From: Vibrio mediterranei
GTDB taxonomy: Bacteria; Pseudomonadota; Gammaproteobacteria; Enterobacterales; Vibrionaceae
Reading direction: 5' to 3'
Length of the DNA: 64,000 nt
NCBI RefSeq assembly: GCF_900088415.1
Contig: NZ_FLLQ01000001.1
Coordinates: forward strand, 744,001-808,000
Below are positions 7,993 to 17,305 of this stretch, piece by piece; position 1 is the stretch's first letter, and every line of letters begins with the position of its first letter. The translations under genes and the position numbers were made by a program. The notes under the pieces are model-generated. The model saw only the letters and a program-made list of their open reading frames with translations. It searched no databases and was not told the origin of the DNA.

Positions 7993-9924
7993 TTAGTTTT
8001 CTAATACTTTCAACCATTTAATATCATACGCATCAAAAATGATATTTTGATGATAGGGCTTTCGCTCTTGGTTAAGCACGTCTTGCACCTCTCTTGAACC
8101 CAAAACATCACATATGGATGTTGGAATGGTTTGCCGATGTTCACTGAAGTTACATATAGCCAATAATCGGTCACCATTGGCTGCTTTTCTGATATAAGCA
8201 AAAAGATGAGGCCGATACGTCTCTAGAATTTCCGTTTCCGCTACACCTAACACTGGCAGAGATTGACGAAGCTGAATCATATCTATTAGCTGTTGATGAA
8301 TACGACCTCGCGGATCACATTGGTCTTGAGCGATTGCAATGTCTTTTTCCGAAATAGCTGGACGATTAACCCAACGAGTATCGTCAACTTTGTGTGGGTC
8401 GTTAAGGTATTGATAGTCATTGAACATCCCGAGTTCATCACCTTGATAAATCAACGGCACACCGCCAATGCTCAAATTGACGCTATTTAGCAATCTAACT
8501 CGTTTCACAGCAAGCTCAATTTCTTGCTGATGTCCAGATTGCATCGCTGCCTCCAAACCGCATAGCGATGCTAAAGATCCACAAACTCGACAATCCCCTG
8601 TCTCTGGGTTTTCTTGGAATGGGACACCATTGGCAAACGCCCCCTCAAACTTGCCTGTATAGAACTGATTAAGGAACTGACGATGGTCATGCCCCTTGAT
8701 ACCTACCTGATCTGCTACAGCATCATCGAAAGTCCAGCCAATGTCGTCATGACAACGTATATAGTTCACCCAACTGCAGTCCGGCGAGATAGCAAAACTT
8801 TTCTTTAAAGACGCTGTGAGTAACTTGGTTTCTCTAGTTGCCAAACTTTCCCACATCAAAGCCATCATCAATGGGTTATAGGACAATTGGCATTCATTTT
8901 TATCTATGTATTGAGCGACTTCATCTGGATGAACGATGGCTTCACTCTTAAATAAAACTGATGGAGCTGTGATCTGTAAGCAGAGGTTGAATGCTTGAAT
9001 CAAAGTATGCGCTTTTGGCAAACTTTCACATTGAGTCCCCTTCTCCTTCCAGATAAACGCTAATGCATCGAGACGTAGGCCATCACAACCTAAGTTGGCC
9101 AAAAATAGCATTTCATCAGTGATTGCGTTAAATACTGCTGGGTTACTGTAGTTTAAATCCCATTGAAAGCTATTAAAGGTCGTCCATACCCATTTTTCTA
9201 CATCTTCCAACCAAGTAAAACTGCCGCGCCTAACTGAAGGGAAGATCTCTCGACACGTAGCGTTGTATTCATCAACGTCCCGTTTGTCGTCGAAAAAATA
9301 GTAAAACTCTTGATATTGCTCATCACCAGACCGAGCATGCTTCGCCCATGCATGTTCATCTGAGGTGTGGTTAAAGACAAAGTCTAAAACCAGGGCAATT
9401 CCAGCTTCGTTAAAGGCATTGGCTAGGGACTTCAGATCCTTCTCTGTACCTAGCTTAGGATCCACTTTACGGTAATCCGATACAGCATAACCACCGTCGC
9501 TATTCCCCTCTGGAGCTAAATACAAAGGCATCAAGTGAACATAATTAATGCCAAGTTGCTCAAAATACGGGACCTTCTCTTTCAGCTTTTTAAAATCACC
9601 CGCAAACAAATCGACATAAACTGCCATACCTAGGACGTTTTCATCTCGAAACCAATTAGGTGTTTTAAGTCGAATCGCATCTTTGTTTTTTAGCTTACGA
9701 GAACGCGATGCGAATCCTGCGCAGAGCATTTCTACCAGTTTCTGTAGATAAAGGAAAAAATCATAACGAGTGCCATACAAAGCGTAGTAGTGCTCAAATA
9801 AGGCCGGAAAGTGCTGCTCTAATCTTCCATAAAGCTCTTTCTCATCTTTTTTAGTCAATTTAGGTAAGGTGATGGAGTCCATTACCTGCTTAAGTGCTCT
9901 CTGGCTTGTCGTGATTCCTTGCAT
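7993..9924 (-). CDS. Amylosucrase (GH13 subfamily 4)
   Basis: 643-residue glucansucrase that transfers glucose from sucrose to an alpha-1,4-glucan and releases fructose. Family hallmarks are DFVFNHTSDEHAWA, the long segment WTTFNSFQWDLNYSNP, GLRLDALAFIW, FKSEAIVHPD, RCHDDIGWTF and VPFQENPETGDCRV. The nucleophile Asp286, acid/base Glu328 and transition-state Asp393 fall at exactly the residue numbers I recall for Neisseria polysaccharea amylosucrase. There is no signal peptide, so sucrose must be imported. The ATG follows AGGTGAGG, and a perfect palindrome abuts this ribosome-binding site. Sucrose hydrolase activity is the main alternative. Confidence 0.92.
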   Translation of the reverse strand: MQGITTSQRALKQVMDSITLPKLTKKDEKELYGRLEQHFPALFEHYYALYGTRYDFFLYLQKLVEMLCAGFASRSRKLKNKDAIRLKTPNWFRDENVLGMAVYVDLFAGDFKKLKEKVPYFEQLGINYVHLMPLYLAPEGNSDGGYAVSDYRKVDPKLGTEKDLKSLANAFNEAGIALVLDFVFNHTSDEHAWAKHARSGDEQYQEFYYFFDDKRDVDEYNATCREIFPSVRRGSFTWLEDVEKWVWTTFNSFQWDLNYSNPAVFNAITDEMLFLANLGCDGLRLDALAFIWKEKGTQCESLPKAHTLIQAFNLCLQITAPSVLFKSEAIVHPDEVAQYIDKNECQLSYNPLMMALMWESLATRETKLLTASLKKSFAISPDCSWVNYIRCHDDIGWTFDDAVADQVGIKGHDHRQFLNQFYTGKFEGAFANGVPFQENPETGDCRVCGSLASLCGLEAAMQSGHQQEIELAVKRVRLLNSVNLSIGGVPLIYQGDELGMFNDYQYLNDPHKVDDTRWVNRPAISEKDIAIAQDQCDPRGRIHQQLIDMIQLRQSLPVLGVAETEILETYRPHLFAYIRKAANGDRLLAICNFSEHRQTIPTSICDVLGSREVQDVLNQERKPYHQNIIFDAYDIKWLKVLEN

Positions 9925-9932
9925 TACCTCAC

Positions 9933-9946
9933 CTTAATCGATTAAG
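9933..9946. promoter_or_regulatory. LacI-type operator, proximal copy
   Basis: Perfect 14-bp palindrome CTTAATCGATTAAG with the central CG typical of LacI/GalR-family operators. It abuts the Shine-Dalgarno sequence of the amylosucrase gene (start at 9924), so bound repressor would block early elongation downstream of the promoter. Confidence 0.7.
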
Positions 9947-9960
9947 TCTGAACTTAACCA

Positions 9961-9966
9961 ATTATA
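9961..9966 (-). promoter_or_regulatory. Candidate -10 box of amylosucrase promoter
   Basis: Perfect TATAAT on the minus strand, lying between the two palindromes. No convincing -35 hexamer at 17 bases, so an activator or an extended context may be needed. Confidence 0.4.
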
Positions 9967-10010
9967 GAATAAGTTAATTTTCGATATTCGAGTTTTTGTG
10001 TGACCAACTT

Positions 10011-10024
10011 CTTAATCGATTAAG
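10011..10024. promoter_or_regulatory. LacI-type operator, distal copy
   Basis: Second identical CTTAATCGATTAAG palindrome, 78 bp centre-to-centre from the first. The pair could support DNA looping around the -10 box between them. Confidence 0.7.
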
Positions 10025-10040
10025 TTCATTGAATAGAATC

Positions 10041-10070
10041 CAAAAAAAAGCGCATCAAAAGATGCGCTTT
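10041..10070 (-). terminator. Rho-independent terminator after yibL
   Basis: Stem AAAGCGCATC / GATGCGCTTT with a 4-base loop. On the minus strand it runs into a stretch of eight T. Confidence 0.9.
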
Positions 10071-10101
10071 CCATTAGTGTTAGTTAATTCTAGATCGAGA
10101 C

Positions 10102-10458
10102 TTAGAATTTTTTTGGAGCAAAACCTGTCATCACTTTCAGCTTTAGCTCTTTACCAATCTTCGTCATTGGATGCACTACGACCAAGCCTTTTACCGACTT
10201 TTTCAGTTTACCCATATCCGCCTGTTCTGCTTTGGTGATCTCACGAGAAAACGGCATATCAAGCAAGCTTTTGCGCTCTTTGTTCATATCGTAGCTCTGC
10301 TTGTGCTTAAGCTGAGCAATCTTCTTTGTCAGTTTGTCGATTTCATCAGTAAAGCGAGAAATCAGTTCGTTGTCGCCACGCGATTTGGCACCAGCCAATT
10401 TATGATTACACTTATCGAGGCGGTTATTCAGTTTTTGTAGTTCTTGTTTCATGCTCAT
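10102..10458 (-). CDS. yibL: YibL-like ribosome-associated protein (DUF2810)
   Basis: 118 residues, closely resembling E. coli YibL. It has an N-terminal coiled-coil (about residues 5-60) and the conserved C-terminal block MPFSREITKAEQADMGKLKK then GLVVVHPMTKIGKELKL. The family co-purifies with ribosomes, but its role is not defined. It lies downstream of ppiC on the same strand with a 47-base gap, so the two may be co-transcribed. ATG 10452 (MKQEL) is an alternative start. Confidence 0.88.
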   Translation of the reverse strand: MSMKQELQKLNNRLDKCNHKLAGAKSRGDNELISRFTDEIDKLTKKIAQLKHKQSYDMNKERKSLLDMPFSREITKAEQADMGKLKKSVKGLVVVHPMTKIGKELKLKVMTGFAPKKF

Positions 10459-10505
10459 GGCCGGAACGTTTCCTGTTAATTATTAGTGAATAGCGGTGTT
10501 GCGAA

Positions 10506-10784
10506 CTAAGTGCGGTACAAAACCTTGACGACATGCCAACCAAACTTAGTCTTCACTAAATGGGGAACAAGCGTTTCACCACTAAAACAAACTTTGTCAA
10601 ATTGAGGCACCATCTGTCCCTTACGAAATTCACCTAAGTCGCCGCCTTTTTTACCTGAAGGGCAAGTGGAGTACTTTTTAGCAAGAGTCTGAAACTTAGC
10701 GCCTTTTTTCAGCTGTTTGATGATATCTTCAGCTTGTTCTTTATGTTTCACTAAAATGTGAAGTGCTGCCGCAGTTCTTGCCAT
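10506..10784 (-). CDS. ppiC: PpiC parvulin-type peptidyl-prolyl cis-trans isomerase
   Basis: 92-residue single-domain cytoplasmic parvulin, nearly the same length as E. coli PpiC (93). Family blocks are [13 protein letters not shown] at the start, [20 protein letters not shown] in the middle and [14 protein letters not shown] at the end. I start it at ATG 10784, preceded by AAAGGGTAG. A longer frame to 10859 would add 25 residues unlike the family. Confidence 0.93.
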   Translation of the reverse strand: MARTAAALHILVKHKEQAEDIIKQLKKGAKFQTLAKKYSTCPSGKKGGDLGEFRKGQMVPQFDKVCFSGETLVPHLVKTKFGWHVVKVLYRT

Positions 10785-10962
10785 TAGTTGTCTACCCTTT
10801 TTAGCGTCTATGGGATGATGGAATGCGCAGAGTGTAATAGAAAATGAGATACAAATCACGTTTACTTTTCAAGCGACTAAACTTTTTTCTTTCCCGGCCG
10901 CACTAACTTTTGATAATAAAGTTTATAAAATCAATCTATTGGCTTATAGAGTAAGAACTCAA

Positions 10963-11868
10963 ATGAATACTAGCATCAGTAAAGCGAACCAATCACAGGG
11001 CATGTTACTGTTTACCCTCAACTTGCAAAAGCAACGTTTTGCCATTGGCACGCTAAAAGTGCGAGAAATCGTTCCTTTCTTACCCACTACGCAAATTCCC
11101 TACTCTCATCAACATGTCGTTGGCACTGTCAGCATTCGAGGCCTGACCGTCCCCGTTATTGATATGGCAGCTGCAATTGGTTTTAGACCTATCGCACCAG
11201 AGGAATACAACAACACCTATTTAGTGGTTACTGATTGCCTGAGAACCGTTGTGGCGTTTATGGTTCGAGATATTGATAAAATCATCGAGTGCGACTGGAA
11301 GTCCATTGAGCCAGCTCCCGATAGTGCAGGTAGAAATGTATTTGTTACTGGCGTCACTCGATTTGAAGATCATATAGTTCAGCTGTTAGACGTAGAGCTG
11401 CTACTATCCAAAATCTACCCACAGTATGCCGATACCAAGATCCCAATGTTAACCGACGTCCAACGCGAAAGAATCAAGTCACTTAACATTCTACTGGTTG
11501 ACGACTCTTCCATCGCACGCAAACAGCTAGGTGATGCGCTTAACAATATCAATATTCCTTTCGATATCTGTCGAGACGGCAATAGCGCCCTTGAGTTTAT
11601 GCGCAATAAAGCAAAGCAAAATGATGCCATCGACATATTAGTCAGTGACATTGAAATGCCGGGGCTCGATGGTTATGAACTGGCTTTCGAAGTTCAAAAT
11701 GACCAAATGCTCAGTCACGCCTACCGCATCTTACACACCTCGCTTTCAAGCGAAATGTGCACGGAACGCGCTCATCAAGTTGGCGCCCACGAAGCACTAG
11801 TTAAGTTCAATGCAGGTGAATTGATTGAAGCTATGTTGAGAGGGGCGGAGAATCTAACCGCGAATTGA
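10963..11868 (+). CDS. cheV: CheV chemotaxis coupling protein
   Basis: 301-residue fusion of a CheW-like coupling domain (about residues 10-150) and a response-regulator receiver domain (about 178-300). The phospho-acceptor is Asp229 in LVSDIEMPGLDG, and the acidic pair is in LLVDDSS. CheV proteins couple chemoreceptors to CheA and adapt through phosphorylation. A frame starting at TTG 10939 exists, but ATG 10963 fits the family. It is a single gene, away from the main chemotaxis cluster, as is common for the several cheV paralogues of Vibrio. Confidence 0.92.
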   Translation: MNTSISKANQSQGMLLFTLNLQKQRFAIGTLKVREIVPFLPTTQIPYSHQHVVGTVSIRGLTVPVIDMAAAIGFRPIAPEEYNNTYLVVTDCLRTVVAFMVRDIDKIIECDWKSIEPAPDSAGRNVFVTGVTRFEDHIVQLLDVELLLSKIYPQYADTKIPMLTDVQRERIKSLNILLVDDSSIARKQLGDALNNINIPFDICRDGNSALEFMRNKAKQNDAIDILVSDIEMPGLDGYELAFEVQNDQMLSHAYRILHTSLSSEMCTERAHQVGAHEALVKFNAGELIEAMLRGAENLTAN

Positions 11869-11911
11869 GGTTCCCCTTCAACCAGTAGTTAAGCTGAAAG
11901 GGATAATGGAC

Positions 11912-12574
11912 TTAGTTACCGTCGTAGTTATTGTTTGGTGCAAATGAGAAACCTTGACCACCGATCGAGGCTTCATACATTAATCCGCCCTTAGTCATGG
12001 TAAATACTGCCATGCCGTTAATGTAATTCGCTTTAGTTTGGTTGTCTCCAGCCTGTGCCCCAACACCTGTTGACCCAGCTTGTGCACTTGCGCCCACCGT
12101 TAAAGCAACAGCAGATGCCTGAGCACCAAATTCAAAACTGCCGCTTGTAAAAGAGTAATAGTCGGCTTTGCTTTCGAAGAAAATGATTTCGCTATAGGCC
12201 TGTGCGCCTAATTGAAGTCCAATGCTGAGCTGCGCTAACGTTGAATCACCAACGTGAATGCCTTGGCGATACACTTGCCCTTCACCGTAGGACCCTCCAA
12301 TTCCAAAACCACCCTTACCAACGGTTGGAAATACCGCATAACCATACGCATCTTTGAAAAATGGATGCGTTGCGTCGGCTTGCTTGAATTTGTTTAACGT
12401 AGCTTCATATTTACTACTATTCTCGTTAGCAGAAACTGCTTGGTCATTTTCTTTAGCTACCTCAGTTCCTTCTTCAACACTTTGACTATCTTTCTGAGGT
12501 ACTTCTGAAGCATAAGCTTGAGGGATGATGGTAATACACGCAGCCAGTAGATAAGGCCTAATTCTAACTAACAT
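11912..12574 (-). CDS. Secreted SYLF/YSC84-domain protein
   Basis: 220 residues with a signal peptide (cleavage near AYA-SE, about residue 22), a polar low-complexity linker, and a SYLF-type lipid-binding domain from about residue 60. The domain shows the glycine-rich pattern AVFPTVGKGGFGIGGSYGEG and IGLQLGAQAYSEIIFF. SYLF domains bind phosphoinositides in eukaryotes, while bacterial copies are mostly periplasmic or outer-membrane associated with unknown function. An unusual Ala/Gly-rich stretch (GAQASAVALTVGASAQAGST) sits in the C-terminal half. Convergent with cheV. Confidence 0.8.
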   Translation of the reverse strand: MLVRIRPYLLAACITIIPQAYASEVPQKDSQSVEEGTEVAKENDQAVSANENSSKYEATLNKFKQADATHPFFKDAYGYAVFPTVGKGGFGIGGSYGEGQVYRQGIHVGDSTLAQLSIGLQLGAQAYSEIIFFESKADYYSFTSGSFEFGAQASAVALTVGASAQAGSTGVGAQAGDNQTKANYINGMAVFTMTKGGLMYEASIGGQGFSFAPNNNYDGN

Positions 12575-12736
12575 ACTCTTTCCTTTCTCGAGTAAGATTT
12601 TGTGTTTTGACGACAGATTTCATCATTAGTTCACCCTATAACGCACTCATCAATAGATCAATTCCTTCACAGCATGTTTTGCACCTAAAGCAAATAGAAT
12701 CTACACTGTTGCCATATCGAATCGAGTAATAACTTA

Positions 12737-13417
12737 ATGAATCCTATGATAAAGAAGCTGCTCATCAATCTAATTTTGGTATTAGTCGGCGTTCCGATTC
12801 TGTTAGTCGTATTCCTTAAGTTTCTGAATCCGCCAATTTGGGGATGGAAAGTGGCTCGTACCCTATTTCCACCGGAAGGGTATCCAACGCAAACCCGCCA
12901 GACATGGGTTCCTCTATCTCAGATAAACCCCAACATGCCGCTCGCAGTAATAGCGTCAGAAGATCAGAATTTCCCTCATCATATTGGTGTGGATTTTGGA
13001 GCCCTTTTTGGTGTTTTGGCAGAGAGTGGCAGCCCGTCTCGCGGAGCGAGTACCATTACTCAACAAACCGCAAAAAACGTGTTCTTATTTCCAAGCCAAA
13101 CTTACATTCGAAAAGCTTATGAACTTTATATTGCCTTACTGCTCGAAGTCATTTGGGGTAAAGAGCGCATTATGGAAGTTTATTTGAACGTTATCGAGTT
13201 TGGCCCCGGTATTTATGGTGTAGAAGCAGCCAGTCAATATTACTTTGGCATCAGTGCCAACAGATTAAGTAAAGTCCAAGCAGCTCAACTCGCAGTAGTG
13301 CTGCCTAACCCTTATCGAATTAAGCCGACACCGATGTCAGATTACGTTAACAAGCGGACACTCTGGGTAGTAAGTCAGATGAATAACCTAGGATATAATT
13401 CAATTAACTATCAATAG
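12737..13417 (+). CDS. mtgA: Monofunctional peptidoglycan glycosyltransferase
   Basis: 226-residue GT51 enzyme polymerising lipid II into glycan strands. It has one N-terminal membrane anchor (about residues 8-28). Catalytic motif 1 is ASEDQNFPHHIGVD with Glu75, followed by GASTITQQTAKNVFL (motif 2), KERIMEVYLNVIEFGPGIYG (motif 3) and AAQLAVVLPNPYRI. There is no transpeptidase domain, as expected for MtgA. Its last 14 bases overlap the convergent MFS gene. Confidence 0.95.
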   Translation: MNPMIKKLLINLILVLVGVPILLVVFLKFLNPPIWGWKVARTLFPPEGYPTQTRQTWVPLSQINPNMPLAVIASEDQNFPHHIGVDFGALFGVLAESGSPSRGASTITQQTAKNVFLFPSQTYIRKAYELYIALLLEVIWGKERIMEVYLNVIEFGPGIYGVEAASQYYFGISANRLSKVQAAQLAVVLPNPYRIKPTPMSDYVNKRTLWVVSQMNNLGYNSINYQ

Positions 13418-14630
13418 TGTCCATTTGTTTCGTTCCACCAGCATAGCGTCTGATCTGGCTCATTAGAAGAACGGCTGCCATCAACAAGGCTGATGCAATA
13501 TAGAAACTTCCTAGCGTCATTTGGCTTGTTACCCAGCGTTCAACCAAATACCCACCAAATACACCAGCTATCACCATTTGAATTGAGCCGGATAACGCCG
13601 ACACCGCGCCCGCGTTTTCTTTATGAGGACCAAGTAACAAAGCGATGGAAATCGGAAACGACAACCCTTGAGCAACAGTGAGCCAAGTAAAAGCGAACAC
13701 AAGGTTAAATACCGTCATCTCAGTCATTAACAACCACAAACCCGATAACGACATAATGGTAATGGCGAGGAACAAAATCCAGTTGTTAGAAAAATACCGG
13801 TTGAGGATATTGAGCGATACGCTTCCCATCATAAGACCTGCTGATGGGATAATCATTATCGTTCCATATTCTGCCGCAGTTAAACCAAGCTGATGCTGCA
13901 TTAAGAATGGGAATAAACTTAAAGAGACAACTGCACCTAGGTAACTGATCCAGTTATAACTTGCGCTACCAATCACTTGAGGGTTAACAATTAACTTTGA
14001 ATAGCCATGGATCACTTCTGTCACTTTGAATTTACGAGGCTTATAAGGCAAGGTTTCCGGCAAAATGAACCAGCCAAGCGTGAAGATAGCGACCAAATAT
14101 ACCAAGACGAAAACAAACACTGCTTCCCAGCTTAAGTGAAACGCAATCCAGCCACCAAAGACAGGGGCAATAATAGGCATAACCGAAGCCGTCACCGAAA
14201 TATAAGACAGCGCCTTGGTAAGCTGTTTTCCGTCATAGCTATCACGAAGTACACTTCGCCCCAACACGGAAGCACTTCCAGCTCCGAGTCCCTGAAGCAA
14301 TCGACCTACTTCTAACGCGGTAAAGTGTTCATTCAAAGCAATACACAGCAGTGTTCCGACTAGGTAAACTCCTTGACCTAGGATAAACACCGGACGTCGG
14401 CCAATAGCATCGGACAAAGGACCATAAAAGAGTTGAGAAAGTCCGAAACCAACCAGAAACAGTGTTACGAGCATCTGAACATCCGCATGTCCAATTGATA
14501 GGGCTTCGCTAATAAGTGGAAGTGAAGGTAAGTAAATGCTCACGCCCACTTGACCCGTTGCGATGATCATCATCGCGAGCAACATAGGTGTTTTATTAAA
14601 AGATTTATTGTGTTTTCTATTCATACACAC
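13404..14630 (-). CDS. Bcr/CflA-type MFS drug efflux transporter
   Basis: 408-residue major facilitator with twelve hydrophobic segments. Motif A is in LSQLFYGPLSDAIGRRPV, and the DHA1 antiporter motif is in GGWIAFHLSWEAVF. This is the Bcr/CflA/EmrD group of proton-driven drug exporters. The gene is divergent from a LysR regulator, 83 bases apart, the common arrangement for regulated efflux. ATG 14630 and 14624 are both possible starts; neither has a clear Shine-Dalgarno sequence. Confidence 0.9.
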   Translation of the reverse strand: MCMNRKHNKSFNKTPMLLAMMIIATGQVGVSIYLPSLPLISEALSIGHADVQMLVTLFLVGFGLSQLFYGPLSDAIGRRPVFILGQGVYLVGTLLCIALNEHFTALEVGRLLQGLGAGSASVLGRSVLRDSYDGKQLTKALSYISVTASVMPIIAPVFGGWIAFHLSWEAVFVFVLVYLVAIFTLGWFILPETLPYKPRKFKVTEVIHGYSKLIVNPQVIGSASYNWISYLGAVVSLSLFPFLMQHQLGLTAAEYGTIMIIPSAGLMMGSVSLNILNRYFSNNWILFLAITIMSLSGLWLLMTEMTVFNLVFAFTWLTVAQGLSFPISIALLLGPHKENAGAVSALSGSIQMVIAGVFGGYLVERWVTSQMTLGSFYIASALLMAAVLLMSQIRRYAGGTKQMDTIDS

Positions 14631-14713
14631 ATTCTATATTGCGTATGAATCATTGATAATACACTATAAAGGAAACAGAATACGTCCTAATAGGAAACAA
14701 TCTAGGAGTGCAC

Positions 14714-15604
14714 ATGGATTGGATATCGTGTATCAATACTTACATTCGTGTCGTCGAAGAAGGCAGTTTCAATGGTGCAGCCAGAAGACTGAATACTACC
14801 AGTTCAGCCATCAGCAAACGCGTCCACTGGCTTGAAGAACGTATCGGTGTCCAACTTCTAAAAAGAACCACTCGCTCTGTCACCCAAACAGAAGCAGGTG
14901 CGCTTTTCTATCAACGCTCAAAAGATTCTCTTGATAGGTTTCAGTCCATCATTGACGAGACTCGCTCGGTCAATGAAACTCCGGCAGGATTGTTAAAAAT
15001 CGGCGCAACCATCGCCGTCGGCTCCAAATTTTTGGTTCAGTATCTAAACGACTTTCTAACGCAATATCCTGACATTCGAATTCAGCTGACCACCACAATT
15101 CCTGGTCAGCTTCCAGATACCAACCTAGATGTATTTATTAGTCGTGAGCTAGAAACTCTCAACAGTCTTAGCATGAGACAAACTTCGTTATTTGAGCAAC
15201 GAATCGGCTTTTATGCTGCGCCTTCCTACATTAGAGAGTTTGGTGCTCCCCAATCTATTGACGAGCTCAAACAACATAACATTCTTATTTGGGGTGAGCG
15301 TCCACAACGAGAATACAAGATCTCGAAAACACAACGCGTCATGTTGTCCGGAAATTTTGCGACCACTAACCCAGAAGCATTATTTTATGCCGCCAAAAAT
15401 GGGATGGGGGTATTAATCAGTAACGACATTATGATCAAAGAAGACGTCAAGTCTGGCGCTTTAGTTAGAGTCCTTCCCGAGATTCAAGCTTTGGACTCTA
15501 CCGTCTACGCCTATTATCCTAAACTGGATTATGAGCATACGAGAACCAAACTATTTTTGGACTATATCAAAATGCGTTTGGCTCAGTCGAACGAAGAAGG
15601 GTAA
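14714..15604 (+). CDS. LysR-family transcriptional regulator
   Basis: 296 residues. The N-terminal winged helix-turn-helix is typical of LysR proteins (FNGAARRLNTTSSAISKRVH then LEERIGVQLLKRTTRSV), followed by a periplasmic-binding-protein-like effector domain. The start is ATG 14714, with AGGAG five bases upstream; GTG 14708 overlaps that site and is rejected. It is divergent from the Bcr-type pump and probably controls it. Confidence 0.93.
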   Translation: MDWISCINTYIRVVEEGSFNGAARRLNTTSSAISKRVHWLEERIGVQLLKRTTRSVTQTEAGALFYQRSKDSLDRFQSIIDETRSVNETPAGLLKIGATIAVGSKFLVQYLNDFLTQYPDIRIQLTTTIPGQLPDTNLDVFISRELETLNSLSMRQTSLFEQRIGFYAAPSYIREFGAPQSIDELKQHNILIWGERPQREYKISKTQRVMLSGNFATTNPEALFYAAKNGMGVLISNDIMIKEDVKSGALVRVLPEIQALDSTVYAYYPKLDYEHTRTKLFLDYIKMRLAQSNEEG

Positions 15605-15672
15605 AGCAATGAAAAAATCGCCAGCACTACCCTACTTTCTATCAATAAAAAGAACGCCAGATCCAATTTGGC

Positions 15673-15909
15673 TCAGGATGCACTAGTAAAGTGCATCTTT
15701 GACTTTTTCAAGGTTTTATCTAGTACGCTGATGGCCAAAGACAAACAGAAGAAGAACCAAACGAGCTGACCAGTAATAACTAACCAACTGTTTTTCCATT
15801 CAGAGGCCGTATAAACAATGAGTTGCATCCCCAAGAAATAAGCAATAATGCTCAAGAAAACCAAGGCAATAAACCCGAACACCATCAGAAATGTTATCCA
15901 TTTAGGCAT
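15673..15909 (-). CDS. Small two-helix membrane protein, uncharacterised
   Basis: 78 residues if started at ATG 15909, which has TTGGAG seven bases upstream. Two transmembrane helices (about residues 5-29 and 44-63) are followed by a short basic tail. The frame stays open to ATG 16044, which would add 45 polar residues, but that start has no ribosome-binding site. I recognise no family. It is convergent with the LysR gene and divergent from azoR. Confidence 0.6.
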   Translation of the reverse strand: MPKWITFLMVFGFIALVFLSIIAYFLGMQLIVYTASEWKNSWLVITGQLVWFFFCLSLAISVLDKTLKKSKMHFTSAS

Positions 15910-16113
15910 AATTAAACTCCAATAAGTAATGAAAAATTCAATTGCTCCTAATTGTCTTGCATAAGTAGTTCCACTTTTATTGCGGGCATTTTCTTGTTCA
16001 GTTATTTCGAACTTCTCACTCAAATTTAGTGACTTTTCAGTCACGCTCCGTCTGATTAGACTGGACGCATTGTTTAGGAAGCGAAAGTGACTTCCCCATA
16101 AAAGGATAACGAT

Positions 16114-16695
16114 ATGTCTAAAACTCTTGTTCTAAAGTCGAGCATTCTAGGTGATTACTCTCAATCAAATCAGATCATTGATCAGGCTATTGAGGGTAAA
16201 TCCGATGTGATCATTCGTGACCTAGCCACTAATCCAGTGCCAGTATTGAACATGGAAGTGGCGACAGCCCTTCGCGGCAATAGCGAAGACTTAGCGCCAG
16301 AGCTACAAGAGATTGTCAAACTTTCAGACGACCTCATTGAGGAACTCAAAAGCGCAAATAAAGTGATTATTGCAGCACCGATGTACAACTTCATGATTCC
16401 AACCCAGCTTAAGAACTATTTTGATCTTATCGCTCGTGCTGGAGTAACGTTCACCTACACTGAAACAGGCCCTGTTGGTCTTATCCAAGAGAAAGAAGTA
16501 GTGGTATTAACCACTCGTGGTGGCATTCACAAAGATACACCTCGCAACAGTATGAATGATTATCTTGCTACGATTTTAGGCTTCCTTGGTATGACGGATG
16601 TGGAATTCATTTACGCCGAAGCGCTAAACATGGGTGATGAACCTGCCGCAGAAAACCGTGCATCTGCACTAGAATCTCTGAGCGCATTAGTCTAA
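16114..16695 (+). CDS. azoR: FMN-dependent NADH-azoreductase
   Basis: 193-residue flavodoxin-fold quinone/azo reductase. Typical AzoR segments are the N-terminal strand and phosphate loop ([18 protein letters not shown]), [30 protein letters not shown] and the TTRGG loop that binds FMN. These homodimeric enzymes reduce quinones and azo compounds with NADH and protect against thiol and quinone stress. The Shine-Dalgarno sequence AAGGATAACGAT precedes the ATG. It is monocistronic as far as can be seen. Confidence 0.95.
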   Translation: MSKTLVLKSSILGDYSQSNQIIDQAIEGKSDVIIRDLATNPVPVLNMEVATALRGNSEDLAPELQEIVKLSDDLIEELKSANKVIIAAPMYNFMIPTQLKNYFDLIARAGVTFTYTETGPVGLIQEKEVVVLTTRGGIHKDTPRNSMNDYLATILGFLGMTDVEFIYAEALNMGDEPAAENRASALESLSALV

Positions 16696-16856
16696 CTGTT
16701 CTTGGTGAGTCAATAGAGCAAATATAACGCGAATTGTACTCACCACTTTTGTTTCTCGCATTCTTTTCCTTGCTTCCATACAAACCTATGACACTTCTCC
16801 ACAGATATAACTATACGCCTGTGCAATAATTTATTTATCAATGAATTGGAGGAGCC

Positions 16857-17207
16857 GTGTTGGTCGTTTTTTTCTGCTTTTGTCTAAGCGCGTACTACTT
16901 AGTCGCCTTTCCGGGGGGTGTTCACGCCTACCGCAAAGGGGCGTTGAGTTGGGGAGATGCGTTTTTGCCTCTAATGGTCTTCGCTGCTTGGTCTGTACTG
17001 GCAGTGTTTGGCGTAGGTGCACAAAGCTTAGGAAACTTGATAGAGGTTATCTTGCTGCTCATTGCAGCCGTTTGTATTTTCTATATTCGACTGATTTACG
17101 TTCACAGATATCCGAGTAACCGACTGCATTCGCTCTATATTATGTATCTGATAGTCACTGTGATAGTTATTCTAACCCGTGTTTTCTTTCCGCACATGAT
17201 GGAGTAA
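16857..17207 (+). CDS. Small polytopic membrane protein, uncharacterised
   Basis: 116 residues with about four transmembrane helices (residues 2-16, 34-52, 58-77, 92-109). It begins with GTG, and the strong ribosome-binding sequence GGAGGAG directly upstream fixes this start. Frames in other phases over the same bases are shadows. I recognise no family; the short hydrophobic architecture gives no reaction. It may form a unit with the small exported protein downstream, although the gap is 98 bases. Confidence 0.65.
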   Translation: MLVVFFCFCLSAYYLVAFPGGVHAYRKGALSWGDAFLPLMVFAAWSVLAVFGVGAQSLGNLIEVILLLIAAVCIFYIRLIYVHRYPSNRLHSLYIMYLIVTVIVILTRVFFPHMME

Positions 17208-17305
17208 CACTAAGGATTAAGTTAATCATTATTAATACTCTTAGAAACGACCTTCTAAAAGCCATTCGTTATGGTAACTCATCACTTATTTCATATTGAT
17301 TTACC

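Noticed and set aside
15910..16044. N-terminal extension of the small membrane protein at 15673
   Set aside because: The extension lacks a ribosome-binding sequence, while ATG 15909 has GGAG at 7 bases.
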